Shown: positions 1 to 10,203 of the stretch, in pieces | How positions within the stretch are numbered: position 1 is the stretch's first letter | Layout of the letters: every line of letters begins with the position of its first letter | NCBI GenBank assembly: GCA_903632075.3 | Contig: CAHIKZ030005437.1 | Location: 2,445,001 to 2,509,000, forward strand | Reading direction: 5' to 3' | DNA length: 64,000 nucleotides | From: Acanthosepion pharaonis | Taxonomy: Eukaryota; Mollusca; Cephalopoda; Sepiida; Sepiidae | Notes under the pieces: generated by a model | What the model saw: only the letters and a program-made list of their open reading frames with translations | What the model was told of the DNA's origin: nothing | The model's database searches: none | Made by a program: the position numbers and the translations under genes

Positions 1-1457
1 AGTTTCCGGGGTGCTTGGAACATGTGTCAATGATTTGGGCAAAGATCTGCGAGACTAAAATTGAAAGGAAGAATATTCACGTTATCTGGCTATATCTTGC
101 TAATGTGTATGGTTCAGTTCCGCATAACATGATACAGCTGGTGTTGGAGTTCTTCTACGGTCCGCAGAGACTCAGGGATTGCCTGGCTATGTACTTCAAT
201 CAGTTCATACTGCGTTTTTCAACGATGACGTACACTACAAGGTATGTGGAGCTATGGGATATGTCATCTCTCCAGTACTGTTTGTGATGGTGATGGAGGT
301 GATTCTGAGAGGTCTGAAAACAGAGTACCGCGACCTGCAGAATGAGGTCAAAATCCGGGCATTGATGGATGATTTAACGATAAATCAAGATGATAGGAAA
401 GTAGCACAGTTGGTTCTGCATAGACTTGCAAAGTTGGTAGAATGGAGTCAGATGGCCTTCAAGCCAAAAAAGAGTACAAGGTGGCAAAGGTGAGATTGCA
501 TTTCATGTTGTGTGAATCTAGAGATACTGTAATCCGGGAAAATGTGTCGGAGGTGAAGACAGGAAGAAAGTGAAAAGCGTCAGACGTGATGTCAGCAGTG
601 GAAGTGATGGTAAATCAGGTATAAGTTCAGGGTGTTACAAGGAAGGGACGTGCTGGACTTGGTCTAGTTGAGAGGGAGAGATTCTGGTCAGAGGCCAGTA
701 GACAGGAACAACGCAAGTTACAGGAACGGGTGTTCGTAGGACAGACGTTTAGTGCGGACTGTCCTGCAGGCCTAGCAGGGTCGATGACTCAACTGGTAGG
801 GTTTTGAGGGTGTTCAGATCACTTGGTCTGATTGGTGGCATCTCAGCGCAGGACATTTGAGGCTACTCATACAGGCAGCATATGATGTGGCAGCATCACC
901 GGCAAATTTGAAGAGATGGCGAGTGCAGGACTCACCCTTCTGCCTGTTGTGTGGTGCTTATGGAAACCTGTGCCACATACTGTCATCCTGCCCGAAAGTG
1001 CTACAGAACGGCTAGTACACTTTCAGACATAACTTGGTTCGGGGGGTCATGGCAGCAGCTGTGAGGAGTGCTAGTATACCCTCTACAGACCTGCGAAGGA
1101 TTGCCTTCCTGAAGTAAGTTTTGACTGACACAAGTCAGAAGACCAGGTCGGAGGACTCAAGGAAGTGGAGTGTGTTGGTTGATGCTACACTGCCAGTGGA
1201 GGTTACTGTGTCTGGACTGAAGCCAGATTTAGTGTTAATTGATAGCAAGAAGAAACATCTGTTGCTTGGTGAGCTGAAAGTGGCATGGGAAGAAGGGATT
1301 GAAGAAGCTCAAGAAAGAAAGTTGCTTCGGTATGAGGAACTGGTGGCTGAAGTCCGTGAGAGGCGGATACGGCTGCACCCTTGTGCCGTTTGAGGTTGGC
1401 TGTAGAGAATTTCCTGCTGCTTCCTTAGAGAGATTCCTCAAGAGTGCTGGCATCTAA
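1..1457 (+). pseudogene. 3' part of a LINE polyprotein: RT, zinc knuckle, restriction-like nuclease
   Basis: This is the C-terminal part of a non-LTR retrotransposon polyprotein running in from the left edge. RT blocks are visible in two frames: WLYLANVYGSVPHNM at 87-131, ISPVLFVMVMEVILRG from 266, and the catalytic box as MDDLT at 365-379. A zinc knuckle C-x2-C-x7-H-x4-C (CLLCGAYGNLCHILSSC) lies at 941-991. A nuclease-like block follows: KPDLVLID from 1220, then GELKVAWEEG near 1268 and ERKLLRYEEL. After a frame change near 1388 the conserved ending EVGCREFPAASL is seen, with a stop at 1455-1457. The order RT, CCHC, PD-x(n)-ExK fits LINEs with a restriction-like endonuclease (R2/CRE/NeSL type); that assignment is inference. 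Stops and at least four frame changes show it is dead. Its base composition is GC-richer than its surroundings. Confidence 0.8.
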
Positions 1458-2397
1458 AATTAAATGTGATAAAGACTTGAAAACGCTGTGTGAGGCAGTG
1501 TATGGATTACCCAGAAATTCTTATCGAGTCGCATTCAACTAACATAGACAGGTTGCAACGTAACATCATCTCAGCCGAAGATTGCAGCTGGTCTGGGGCA
1601 CTTGATGTGTACATGTGTTCATTATTTAAATATCTCGCGGTCTCTCTTATGTATTTCTTGTGGCAGTCAATACAAGCTATAGAGTAAATTCCCGTTTCCG
1701 GTTTAAAGTTGTTATTATTTTATTTGTATTATTTTTATTTGTATTAATTAAGTCTGTTATTGTTTAGAGAAATGGTTCCGACAGTTTCGTTTTAAGCTCA
1801 GATAAATTCTTTTCAATTGTGGTTGTGATAAAGTTGGTAGGTAGCGTATTGTACTCGTTTCGTTAATTTATCGTATCATTCTTTCTTTTACTTTTTAAAA
1901 TTGGATAAAATTTCTGTTTCGCGTTGAATATAAGATACCTAAAGTATTGGAGGAGCTTAAAAATATTTTCAATTTATATATCATCATCACGTAAAACACA
2001 CAACAAATTCTGAATGCGCTTAAATAAAATCCGATAATTATTCCGGATTTTATTTTATTGTTATAGTAAGAATAGCTGTTTACAAGATCTATTTTGTTAG
2101 TAAATTTCTGATACACTTCGTTTTAGCCTATTGTCAGTACAGTGTAACATCTAAAATCTAGGAAAGGTAATGTATTATCTGTTAATGTTTTATAAGTAAA
2201 TTCTATCGTACGACCGACTTTGTTTAGTTTATTTACAAAGACATGTAATGGGGTTTTAGTGAGGATGTGACATCATCAAATATGTCAATTCTTTAGGAAA
2301 AATACTTTGCAAAAGAGCAGATTCAAGAAAATCTACGAACAAACTCAAACATTTCCAAGAAGCTTCCCTATCAGTAATCAGATTTTTTAATAAAAAT
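1458..2397. other. AT-rich unassigned spacer
   Basis: I see no coding or repeat signature here. Short open frames are AT-rich and lack domain motifs. A T-rich stretch at about 1710-1745 is the only simple-sequence tract. Confidence 0.5.
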
Positions 2398-2475
2398 AAT
2401 TGGCAAAAAATTCTGATATATATATATATATATATATCAGAATTTTTTACCAATTATATATATATATATATATAT
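2398..2475. repeat. Inverted repeat around a (TA)n core, followed by a second (TA)n array
   Basis: Two 19-base arms (AATTGGCAAAAAATTCTGA at 2398-2416 and its near-perfect reverse complement at 2437-2455, one mismatch) flank a (TA)n core. A further (TA)n array runs to 2475. It could extrude as a hairpin or cruciform. No element boundary is evident. Confidence 0.8.
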
Positions 2476-2661
2476 AGCGTGTTATATTTCTTCAGTAGTG
2501 CTAAGTTTTAAATCTGAAAATAATTGATCAAAGAAAATATTTAACTTATCAAAATGTAAATTTGTAAATGGTTTTCACATTTCTCTCGGCATCCAAAGTC
2601 TTGTGATATTTGGAATTTTTGTTATTTCAATAGTACTAAGAAGCAAAAGAAACAGTTTCGC

Positions 2662-2663
<2 letters not shown>

Positions 2664-2710
<47 letters not shown>
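2664..2710. repeat. (AT)n microsatellite
   Basis: Uninterrupted AT dinucleotides, about 23 units. The flanks 2476-2663 and 2711-2916 hold nothing I recognise. Confidence 0.95.
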
Positions 2711-2713
<3 letters not shown>

Positions 2714-2913
2714 GTATATCATTAAAATTCCATAATATCTACTCGCACAGGGAGGTGGTTTTAATGAGGTGACACTTGAAGGACGGACAGTTTATTATAT
2801 TTGTATCCTTCGTTAATCTTTTTGCAGAATATTATCATCCCTATCAATAATGCCATTAATATTGATTTCATCAGCATAAATGTCATAAGCATCATTATGA
2901 ATACTACCATTCT

Positions 2914-2916
<3 letters not shown>

Positions 2917-2949
<33 letters not shown>

Positions 2950-2995
2950 GCGTCTCCTTCGCTCCTTCCACGCATACGCTCGTATATGTATGTAT

Positions 2996-3026
<31 letters not shown>
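2917..3026. repeat. (TA)n and (AC)n microsatellite pair
   Basis: (TA)n at 2917-2946 and (AC)n at 2999-3026, separated by 52 bases of unique sequence. Peptides read through here are tyrosine-isoleucine or cysteine-valine runs and are not genes. Confidence 0.95.
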
Positions 3027-3184
3027 TTCTCATAGCTTTTGGTGTATTTCAGGTGGCTAACATTTTTAAGACAAACAGACTTTGTAGGTAAAGGGCTTGG
3101 TATTGATGAAAAGTGCATTAACAAATAAAAGTGCATTTAACAAATAAAATTGAATAGCAACTAACTTACATTTTTAATTTGTTA

Positions 3185-3335
3185 ATGAGGTTAACACCAA
3201 ACATCTAGTCTGTTTCATGCTTGAACGCAATCTTCAGGACATGTGTTTTGTGTTAAAATATATATATATACAGACATACTCTATTTGTGATAATGAGCAC
3301 TTTTACACATAAATATCGCATATCTTAAAACTATA
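3185..3335 (+). repeat. Fold-back repeat family, left half only
   Basis: Contains the family block TTCATGCTTGAACGCAATC at about 3211-3229 ending in CTTCAG, preceded by GGTTAACACC, then a (TA)n stretch and the second block GAGCACTTTTACACATAAAT. The mirror-image half seen in the copy at 7107-7228 is missing. A (CA)n/(TA)n array follows directly. Confidence 0.75.
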
Positions 3336-3341
3336 TTTTTA

Positions 3342-3342
<1 letters not shown>

Positions 3343-3390
<48 letters not shown>
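3343..3390. repeat. (CA)n(TA)n microsatellite
   Basis: (CA)n to 3372 then (TA)n to 3390. It abuts the terminal repeat of the Tc1-like element, whose family targets TA dinucleotides. Confidence 0.95.
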
Positions 3391-4260
3391 AGTGGTTAAA
3401 TTGTCGTCGAAATTACGCAAAAATGAAAATAACACTGGCATCTCATTTTAAAGGATATCTTGAAAAATAAAAATATCTTGAAATACTGAAGAGTAAATTT
3501 ATTTAATAAAATGCCCATTGGCTTCAAACACGGCCTCCAGACAAATTTGGAAATTTCTGCAACTTTTTTGGACATTTAATTTGGTGAATGTTGCCATAAT
3601 CCTTGCTATCAGTTCATGTTTGGTGTTACAAGCAGTTTTGTTGGTCTCTCGCTCAACTGTGCCCCACACCTAATAATGAATGGGGTTGCAGTCTGTGGAG
3701 TTAGGTGGCAAGATGTAAGGTGTGATGTGGTCGCAGAAATTGTCTGACAGCCAAGACTAGGTTTTTCTGTTTGTGTGGCATGGTGCAGAGTTCTGTTGCA
3801 GACACAGCGTCTTACGACATCTACCCTCTCGACACAGGGCAAAACTATCTCCGCAAGGCAGATGATGTAGGTCTCCGTGTTGAATCTGAAGCCCTCACAA
3901 ACAAATTCGAGTTCTTTTCTTATCAGAACGATCAGAGTGAGTTTTCCGAGCTGCCGTACCTTCGTGATCACCATTAGATTCGTCCAACCCTTTCCAAATA
4001 CTTTGCATTGACCTCAGATTGAAACCCAAACACTCTGAAGTGTTTGTATTGGAGCTTCCCGCGGGAACGCCAAGCAGTACAGCATGCTCTTTCCAAATTT
4101 CTGGCGGAGTGAATTGTGCCATGGAACTCTTTTTCTCACATACACTTTTTTCTCACAGACAACTGATACTACTTATACTGTGCAGTCGACAAAATAAGAA
4201 ACAAATAACGGGCATACGCGAAATTAAAAATATAATATGGTAACAATTTACCAATCGCAT
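3391..4260 (-). pseudogene. Internally deleted Tc1/mariner-superfamily transposon
   Basis: On the minus strand the N-terminal part reads QFTPPEIWKEHAVLLG, then SIWKGLDESNGDHEG and SDRSDKKRTR: a helix-turn-helix DNA-binding region. It then jumps at about 3903-3912 to FRFNTETYIICLAEIVLPCV and on to a C-terminal part (SDNFCDHITPYI, PPNSTDCNPI, ARIMATFTKLN) in shifting frames. The central part that would carry the first catalytic acidic residue is absent. Terminal inverted repeats are visible: GGTTAAATTGTCGTC at the low end and the reverse of GGTAAATTGTTACC at the high end. About 0.87 kb remains. Catalytic activity is excluded by the deletion and by stops. The same junction occurs in the copy at 36781-37600. 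Confidence 0.8.
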
Positions 4261-4599
4261 CCTGTGTATATGTGTGTGTGTGTGCGTGCGAGTGTGAATC
4301 TAAGCCTTGTATCCTAGTAATTTATTTTACAAGAAATATTTATTTATATTTATTTATAATCTGTTGCCATGTCAATGCATTCAATTGAATATTAAACACA
4401 TAGATCGAATATTATACATATAAATTTTTAGATTAAAATTCAACTAATAAACTATTTGTCATGATACGAAATTATTGATAACTTCTCGTATCTATGGAGG
4501 AATCTATGTATCATATCACCATAATTTGATATATTTTCATCTTAGAAAAAAGCCGTTCATTTTAATAAAGTTAGCATCACCCTCATTAGTATTGGTTTG
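4261..4599. other. AT-rich spacer with a short (TG)n tract
   Basis: A short TG-rich tract lies at about 4266-4284. Otherwise I see nothing assignable. Confidence 0.5.
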
Positions 4600-4965
4600 C
4601 AAACCTTCCAAGAGGAAACCTGAGGCAACAGAAGTGTGTTTCTACCGAAGGATACTGAGAATACCGTGGACAGAGCATGTAAGCAAAGAGGGAGTTTTAA
4701 GGAAAATAGGAATGAAAAGATTGCCTTTGCATAGGATCAGAAAGAGACAGTTGAAATTTCTGGGACAGATAATGAGGAAAGTGGGCTTGGAGAATTTGAC
4801 ACTTTCATGACAAAATGAGAGCAAGTGGGTCAGAGAGAAACAGCGAGTAACCTACTTAAATATAGATGGCAGAGCATGAAGGATAGTAAAACTTGATTAG
4901 AGTTACAAAGGATAGTAAGTCGAGAAAAGCCATGATCGCTTACGTCCTGAAAGGCGGCACACCAT
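4600..4965 (+). pseudogene. C-terminal fragment of an RTE-like LINE
   Basis: The plus strand encodes EATEVCFYRRILRIPWTEHV at about 4621-4680, then RIRKRQLKFLGQIMRKVGLE and a stop at 4808-4810. These are the C-terminal motifs of a LINE reverse transcriptase abundant in molluscs (usual text EATEMWFYRRMLRIPW ... RKRQLKFLGHIMRKEGLENL). After the stop, REKQRVTYL and a decayed 3' end up to CCTGAAAGG can still be aligned with the copies at 23363, 31930 and 27979. The 5' end of the element, including RT and endonuclease, is missing, as in typical 5'-truncated insertions. A SINE follows directly. Confidence 0.8.
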
Positions 4966-4967
4966 AT

Positions 4968-5110
4968 AGTAGTTTCAGTGGTTAAGTAACACGGGAAATG
5001 TGATTGTCGAACCGTGTTCCAATTCCGATTGAGGATAAGTAGGTTCGTTTCATAGTAATGGCCTTGGAAAGGCATGAACTCATCTCTACCAATAGTTCAG
5101 TTCAAGTCAG
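4968..5110 (+). repeat. tRNA-derived SINE, family A
   Basis: A box-A-like TTTCAGTGGTTAAGTAAC lies at about 4974-4991 and a box-B-like GTGTTCCAATTCC at about 5014-5026. The downstream body (GGCCTTGGAAAGGCATGAAC, CATCTCTACC) matches the shared family body found at 43225, 51840 and 53265. It is decayed and has no clear target duplication. Confidence 0.6.
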
Positions 5111-5899
5111 AGATTATTTAACAGTCTTGTCAATTATTTCGTTGCTAAGTACTCTTACTGATGAATTAGGTTTTTCAGAAAGAAGAGGTAACAAGAAAAC
5201 AATTGCGATTGAATAACAAGATGTTTGTCCTGTTCCGCAAGTCTGGCTACGTTTTCCAGGTATTTTTATACCTTTGTTAAGATGCACGCAACTGAAGAAC
5301 AGTAAAATCAATACTCCAATGTAATCAATGATACAAATGATGAAAGAGTCGAATCCTAGACAGGATATTGGCTAGAGTGCAGATATACAGATTGGAGGAT
5401 TTGATGTTAAATATTTATCTCTTGAAAGTTGATATTTCAAAATTTCAAGTTGAAACAAAGAAAATGGGATTGATGCAGCAACATGCCATTCATATTTATT
5501 GAGCGATTATAAACAGTACTACATGTGTATTTATAAATACATATTTAATGTGTAGACCAATTTATATATGCAAATCGACTTAACTGAAATTACATCGTTA
5601 AGTAATTTTATACTTATTTTGATAAAAGAGTTTTGTATAAATTAATTTTAGAGCGACTTCCCCACAGGCTTTTAAATTAGAATCAGTGTGTAGTGTCCGT
5701 TCTTCATCTCTTTGCAGTTGTCTGTGCCTTTGGGCAGTTCACAGAAGTTTTGTAGGATGTCTGGTCCTGTGGATTTCAACACTGCGTTAGTACCTCTCTT
5801 ATTGATATAGATGGTTGGTGGAAAAACGACGCCAGGGCGACATTGACCCATATGTCCAAGTATAAGCAACCCACATTAAAAACAACCTTATGTCGTATT
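5111..5899. other. Unassigned AT-rich spacer
   Basis: No domain motif, repeat copy or RNA-like structure was recognised. Short open frames on the minus strand at 5114-5311 and 5672-5869 show no similarity I know. Confidence 0.5.
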
Positions 5900-6236
5900 C
5901 TATCACCGTGAGGCGGTAGGTAAATAGCGCACACAAGCTCCTTGGTCTTGGATAATCATAATAGTGGTCACTGAAACTAGATAAATTTCATCCTTAACCA
6001 ATATGTATGCCTATGCGTACTGCACACTAAATCGATCATATATCACAGCTTACCACCGTTACGAGGAGGGTAAATAGCAAACGCAAACTCTTCAACCTTC
6101 GGACTTGGATAAATGTGATAGTGGTCGCCGAGACTAGGCAATTTTCATCCTTGGTCCAGATGTATGCCTATGTTTAAACCACATTAAACCGATCTTGTGC
6201 CACAGCTTACCACTATGAGGAGGTGGGTAAATAGCG
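5900..6236. repeat. Tandem repeat, period about 150-157 bp, 2.2 copies
   Basis: The block TATCACCGTGAGGCGGTAGG at 5901 recurs in diverged form at about 6051 and 6208, each followed by GTAAATAGC. Between them, GATAGTGGTCGCCGAGAC-like and TCCTTGG...ATGTATGCCTATG-like segments recur in the same order. A single related unit lies at about 35431-35515. Function is unknown; it may be satellite-like or a SINE dimer. Confidence 0.75.
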
Positions 6237-7042
6237 AATTGCTGCATACGTTTCTTTGCTATTTGTTTAGAAAGCTGATTATTCAGTTGTTTGATTAAAT
6301 GATGTGAAACAATTTGATAATTATCTGAATGAGATGAGCTGCCATGTTTACGTCAGGAATTGAAGAGGAGCATGAATATTAATTAAGAATGAATTCAAGC
6401 TACCTGGCTAGGCTTCAAGATACATTTGTTAATATTTTAAGCTTAACGTGAAAGATGGACAGTGAATTAGTCATTGTACTTATCATTGATTAGCCAATCG
6501 ATACTCATCTTTGTTTCACTTGCCGACAGATGAGAAACATGAAAATGTATTCAAAAGCCTTTTCAGTGTTATTCTTTTTACGTCAGCCTATATGTCACGC
6601 CCACTTTTCTTGTTTGCGTTTCTTTATTTGCTTGCAGTAAAAGATAACTAAAAAGTTCCAACACGAATAGCCAACGAACCCTTGATTGATAATCAGGCAT
6701 AAGATCAATAAAAGAGTGTATTAGGAACAGTCCAACGTGATTTTTCAAAAATGTTTAAATATATTCCTAGCGGTACAACATTTTAAAACAAACTTTGTAA
6801 AGAAAAGAGCAAGGGAAAAATGAATTTTTATAATTACAATAGACAGTAAATCGAAAAGAAAAATAAAACTGACCGGTTTTCGTGCATCACTCCTCAGAGC
6901 TCGGTCGAAACTAAAAGGTGTGTGAACAGTGACTAAAATAATAAAAATAATAAAACATGATAGACACAAAATGTCTACTGTTTTAGAAATAGATGTTTAA
7001 AAGAATAAATCTTCCCCAAATACCAAATATACTGAACTGAAA

Positions 7043-7045
<3 letters not shown>
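6237..7045. other. Unassigned spacer
   Basis: No recognised repeat or coding motif. The minus-strand frame at 6745-6969 is hydrophobic and AT-driven. Confidence 0.5.

Positions 7046-7103
<58 letters not shown>
7046..7103. repeat. (ATCT)n microsatellite
   Basis: About 14 tetranucleotide units, directly abutting the fold-back repeat. Confidence 0.95.
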
Positions 7104-7275
7104 AGTGGATACTGAGGTAAACACCAAGCGATGACAGTTTATTTTATGCTTGAACGCAGTCTTCAGGTCTGAAGATTGTGTTCAAGTCTATAACAGTCTG
7201 ACGTCGGTTGGTGTTTACCTCAGTGTCCTTTATGACTTATCTCTGATATTGAGCACTTTTACCCATAAAAATAGC
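7104..7275. repeat. Fold-back repeat family, complete palindromic copy
   Basis: Arms of about 60 bases meet at CTTCAG-GT-CTGAAG near 7162-7175. The left arm starts GGATACTGAGGTAAACACC at 7107 and the right arm ends GGTGTTTACCTCAGTGTCC at 7228. Each arm contains the family block TGCTTGAACGCAGTCTTCAG or its complement. The trailing block TCTGATATTGAGCACTTTTA lies at 7242-7261. Related halves occur at 3185, 19150, 59245 and 60010. I see no protein-coding part, so it would be non-autonomous if mobile. Confidence 0.85.
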
Positions 7276-7414
7276 ATAACATATAATTATATTTTTGTCA
7301 TATATATGATAGGAAAATTACATTTAGACCTAAAACACTCAGGTTTACAGACTTTAATAAGTTAATGTGCACTGGGTACAAAGACAAAAGAATTAAATAT
7401 CTGAATGTAATTTA

Positions 7415-7484
<70 letters not shown>

Positions 7485-8557
7485 GTATATATCCTGTTTT
7501 TATTAATCTCTCAATAAGTAGTCACCATTTTAGTCCTTATTCGAGTTCTGAAGAGTGAAGAACAAATGACGGCCAGCATTTTTCTATTTTTTCTTTTCGA
7601 TTTAATGTATACAGATATTATTAAAAATCATTAAAAATTATTAAAAATCATTTTTCTCTTCTTGCTCTTTGTCCCATAAGCATTGTTGATTGAATTTCAT
7701 CAAATTCAAATTTGAAAACCATTAAAAATGAACTTTAAACAAATTCTTAGTAATACAAAGATAAGTCTAGCATTTAAAAAGCATGTTGAATGTGTGCCGT
7801 TTACGTGCCAGTTTGAAGCGGATTACTCTAGATGCACTTCGCATAGACTGGAGAGTAGGATTGAGCAACATGTCGCTTTTTAGATGAGGAACAGCTAAAT
7901 ACATCATATACTGAAACTTTGATACATACCCAGCAGATTTCAAATTCAGCGGTTGGCCAATATCTTATTAAAATCCAGTCTGTACCAATACTTTTTCAAG
8001 CGAAAATTCTAAGTGTTGCACATTCATCCTTTCATTTGAAGATTTTAAAACTTTTTTTTAATTTCTAAACGACAAGCATCTTTTTGTAAGAAAATATGTT
8101 TTCTCCATTCCCCCCAAACTACAATGGTATTACTTAAGTTGACTGATTAACAGTCAGTTTCGTTTTTTAATTTTCTTTTTCTGAGATGAAAGGTAATGAT
8201 TACTTTTTAGAACCCTTTACTTTGTTTTTAATGGTAATTTCGTTTTTTACTCTTTTAAATTAATCAATGATCCTCTTTGATAAGGGTTGATAAAAAAGAT
8301 CGCCGCTTAAGAGTATTTACCCCCCCCCTTTTTTTTTCTTTTCTCGATAGTAATTTTCAACAAGTCTCCGCTTTTTCATCCTATACCCTTAGAATTTGAA
8401 TAATTAAGAGAACTAAAAAGGAAGGAAAGCATTTATTATAGAATTAATTGATCTATCTTATAAGATATTGGAAAATAATGATTTTGGTTGATGTCTTCTT
8501 TTATACTAAAATCACCCAGGGCTTGAAGCCACTTAATATAGAATTCATAGTGAAAGG
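7276..8557. other. AT-rich spacer with a (TA)n array and a pyrimidine tract
   Basis: (TA)n, about 30 units, at 7419-7479. Polypyrimidine C9 then T-rich at about 8321-8340. Short direct repeats of ATTATTAAAAATCATT occur at about 7617-7650. No gene signature. Confidence 0.7.
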
Positions 8558-8632
8558 CAAAGTTTCTACGGTGAAAATTCCTGAGGCGAGTTTTCCCACG
8601 GCAAAAATGTTTACGGCGAATGTTCCTAGAAC
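8558..8632. repeat. Degenerate minisatellite, unit about 15-17 bp
   Basis: Successive units resemble GGCAAAAATGTTTAC: GGCAAAGTTTCTAC, GGTGAAAATTCCTGA, GGCGAGTTTTCCCAC, GGCAAAAATGTTTAC, GGCGAATGTTCCTAG. This makes five tandem units. It translates as a repetitive peptide, but no start context or flanking coding region supports a gene. Confidence 0.65.
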
Positions 8633-9159
8633 CATTAAGATTTGAAAGTACTATTTGCCAATTATGAAAATATCAACTAGACGAATGTAAAATTAGTGTA
8701 TAACAATTGGGTAAAATACAACTTTAAAAAATTATAAGTTTTTATTGTAACATATCAACTCATTTAAATATTTTAGCGAGTTAAACTCTTTATAAAATAA
8801 TATATCATAAAATACAATTATTTACAAACAGTATTTGAAGTTATAATATATTCAATAATGTGGCTTGAGAAAAGAACATGTCACTCTGACACGTAGTCGA
8901 ATGAACAAAAACCCTGTAATATTGACACTTGATTTAAACATGTGCAAAGATTACGTGATTTTACCTAGGAAAACGTATAAAAATAACCAGTTAGCCAGTC
9001 TTTATTGGCAGCATGAATCTCTAAACAGATTTCACTCTGATTCCGTTATTTTCCCAGTGATACGAATTCAGTTTTGACTGAAGTACCAAATAAACTCTAT
9101 GATAACATTCTTTTCTTATATATTTCCTTCATTTTTAGTGTTGTATGTCGTTCCCTTCT
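8633..9159. other. Unassigned AT-rich spacer
   Basis: Nothing recognised. The plus-strand frame at 8865-9077 has no known motif. Confidence 0.5.
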
Positions 9160-10157
9160 TGAATACCTAAGTATTTGTATAGTTCCTCTTTTTGTAGGTT
9201 CCTGTTTGAGATGTTGATGTCTATTCCTAATTTTGGCAAAACTTCCTATTTTCAACATTGCCTGGAACACTTGTTCAGGCCAAATTCCATTCAGTTATCA
9301 ATAATGAAATGTCCAGTAGGGATTTAAGATCGTTGTCATTTCTTGCATAAAACTTGCGTTCATCCATTTAGAAGACGTGATTAATGGTATGTTTGTAGCT
9401 CCTATATGAATCGTAGCAATTTGGACAGAAGAGAAAAAGGCAAAACAGAACAGGAGTGGTGAAAGTGAATCCCCTTTGTATATCCTGCAGTTGATGCTTG
9501 TATTATTTATTTTAATGCACCATTTGTGTGGTTAAGTATGACTGATGTCCTCCATTCAAGTATAGTGTTTTTAATAAAGTTAATAAATTTGGGTGAGATT
9601 TGACAGATCTGTAGAGCTTTAATAATTCAATCATGGGGACGCTATCAAAATTTTTTGTAATCTACCCACGCAGTGCTTAGGTTTCTAGATGATTTCTTAC
9701 AGATTTCCAATTTCATCTTGTTAATCAGGAATTAATCCTGCACTCGTATGATCCTTTTATGCACCCCTTTTGTTCTTCAAGGAAAGGTTATTTTCTTCCA
9801 GAAATAAGTAGTTTCTTTTGGTGATTATTGATGTCAGGATTTTTTAGGCAGTGGTTAGGCATGTGATAGGTTGTTAGATTTTTGGTAATCCTTGTTTTTG
9901 TATTTTTTTTTTCAAACAGGTAGGTTTAGCCTTCAGTTAATCACAAGGATGATATCTCAGAATTATTTATTATATCGAAGTAGACATCACCCAGTACATT
10001 ATGAATACTCGGTAGAGTGTGAAGCCAAAAATTAGGAACTTTATCTATCCCACAAGATTTCCACACTGGGAATTTTTTAGAGCTGGTCTAACTTCCTCTT
10101 CAGTGTTATCTAACCAGTTTTGTGTTTCAACAATACTGGCCATATTATTATTGGTCA
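9160..10157 (-). pseudogene. RT-domain fragment of an (AAT)-tailed LINE
   Basis: Read on the minus strand from 10157 downward, frames in turn give ETQNWLDNTEEEVRPALKN, GIDKVPNFWLHTLPSIHNV, EEQKGCIKGSYECR, a motif-A-like WVDYKKxFDSVP with one base missing, and INNTSINCRIYKGDSLSP-like text; the family reads KRGIFQGDALSPLLF at this point. It ends with ELYKYLGIQEGNDIQH. This is the usual order of a LINE RT from fingers to thumb. The YMDD box is degraded to LMDERKFYAR. Many stops and frame changes: an old dead copy. It lies directly downstream of the 3' end of another copy of what seems the same family. Confidence 0.75.

Positions 10158-10203
<46 letters not shown>

Noticed and set aside
1235..1453. 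72-codon minus-strand frame
   Set aside because: Antisense of the nuclease part of the LINE at 1-1457.
3771..3977. 68-codon plus-strand frame
   Set aside because: Antisense of the deleted Tc1-like transposase.
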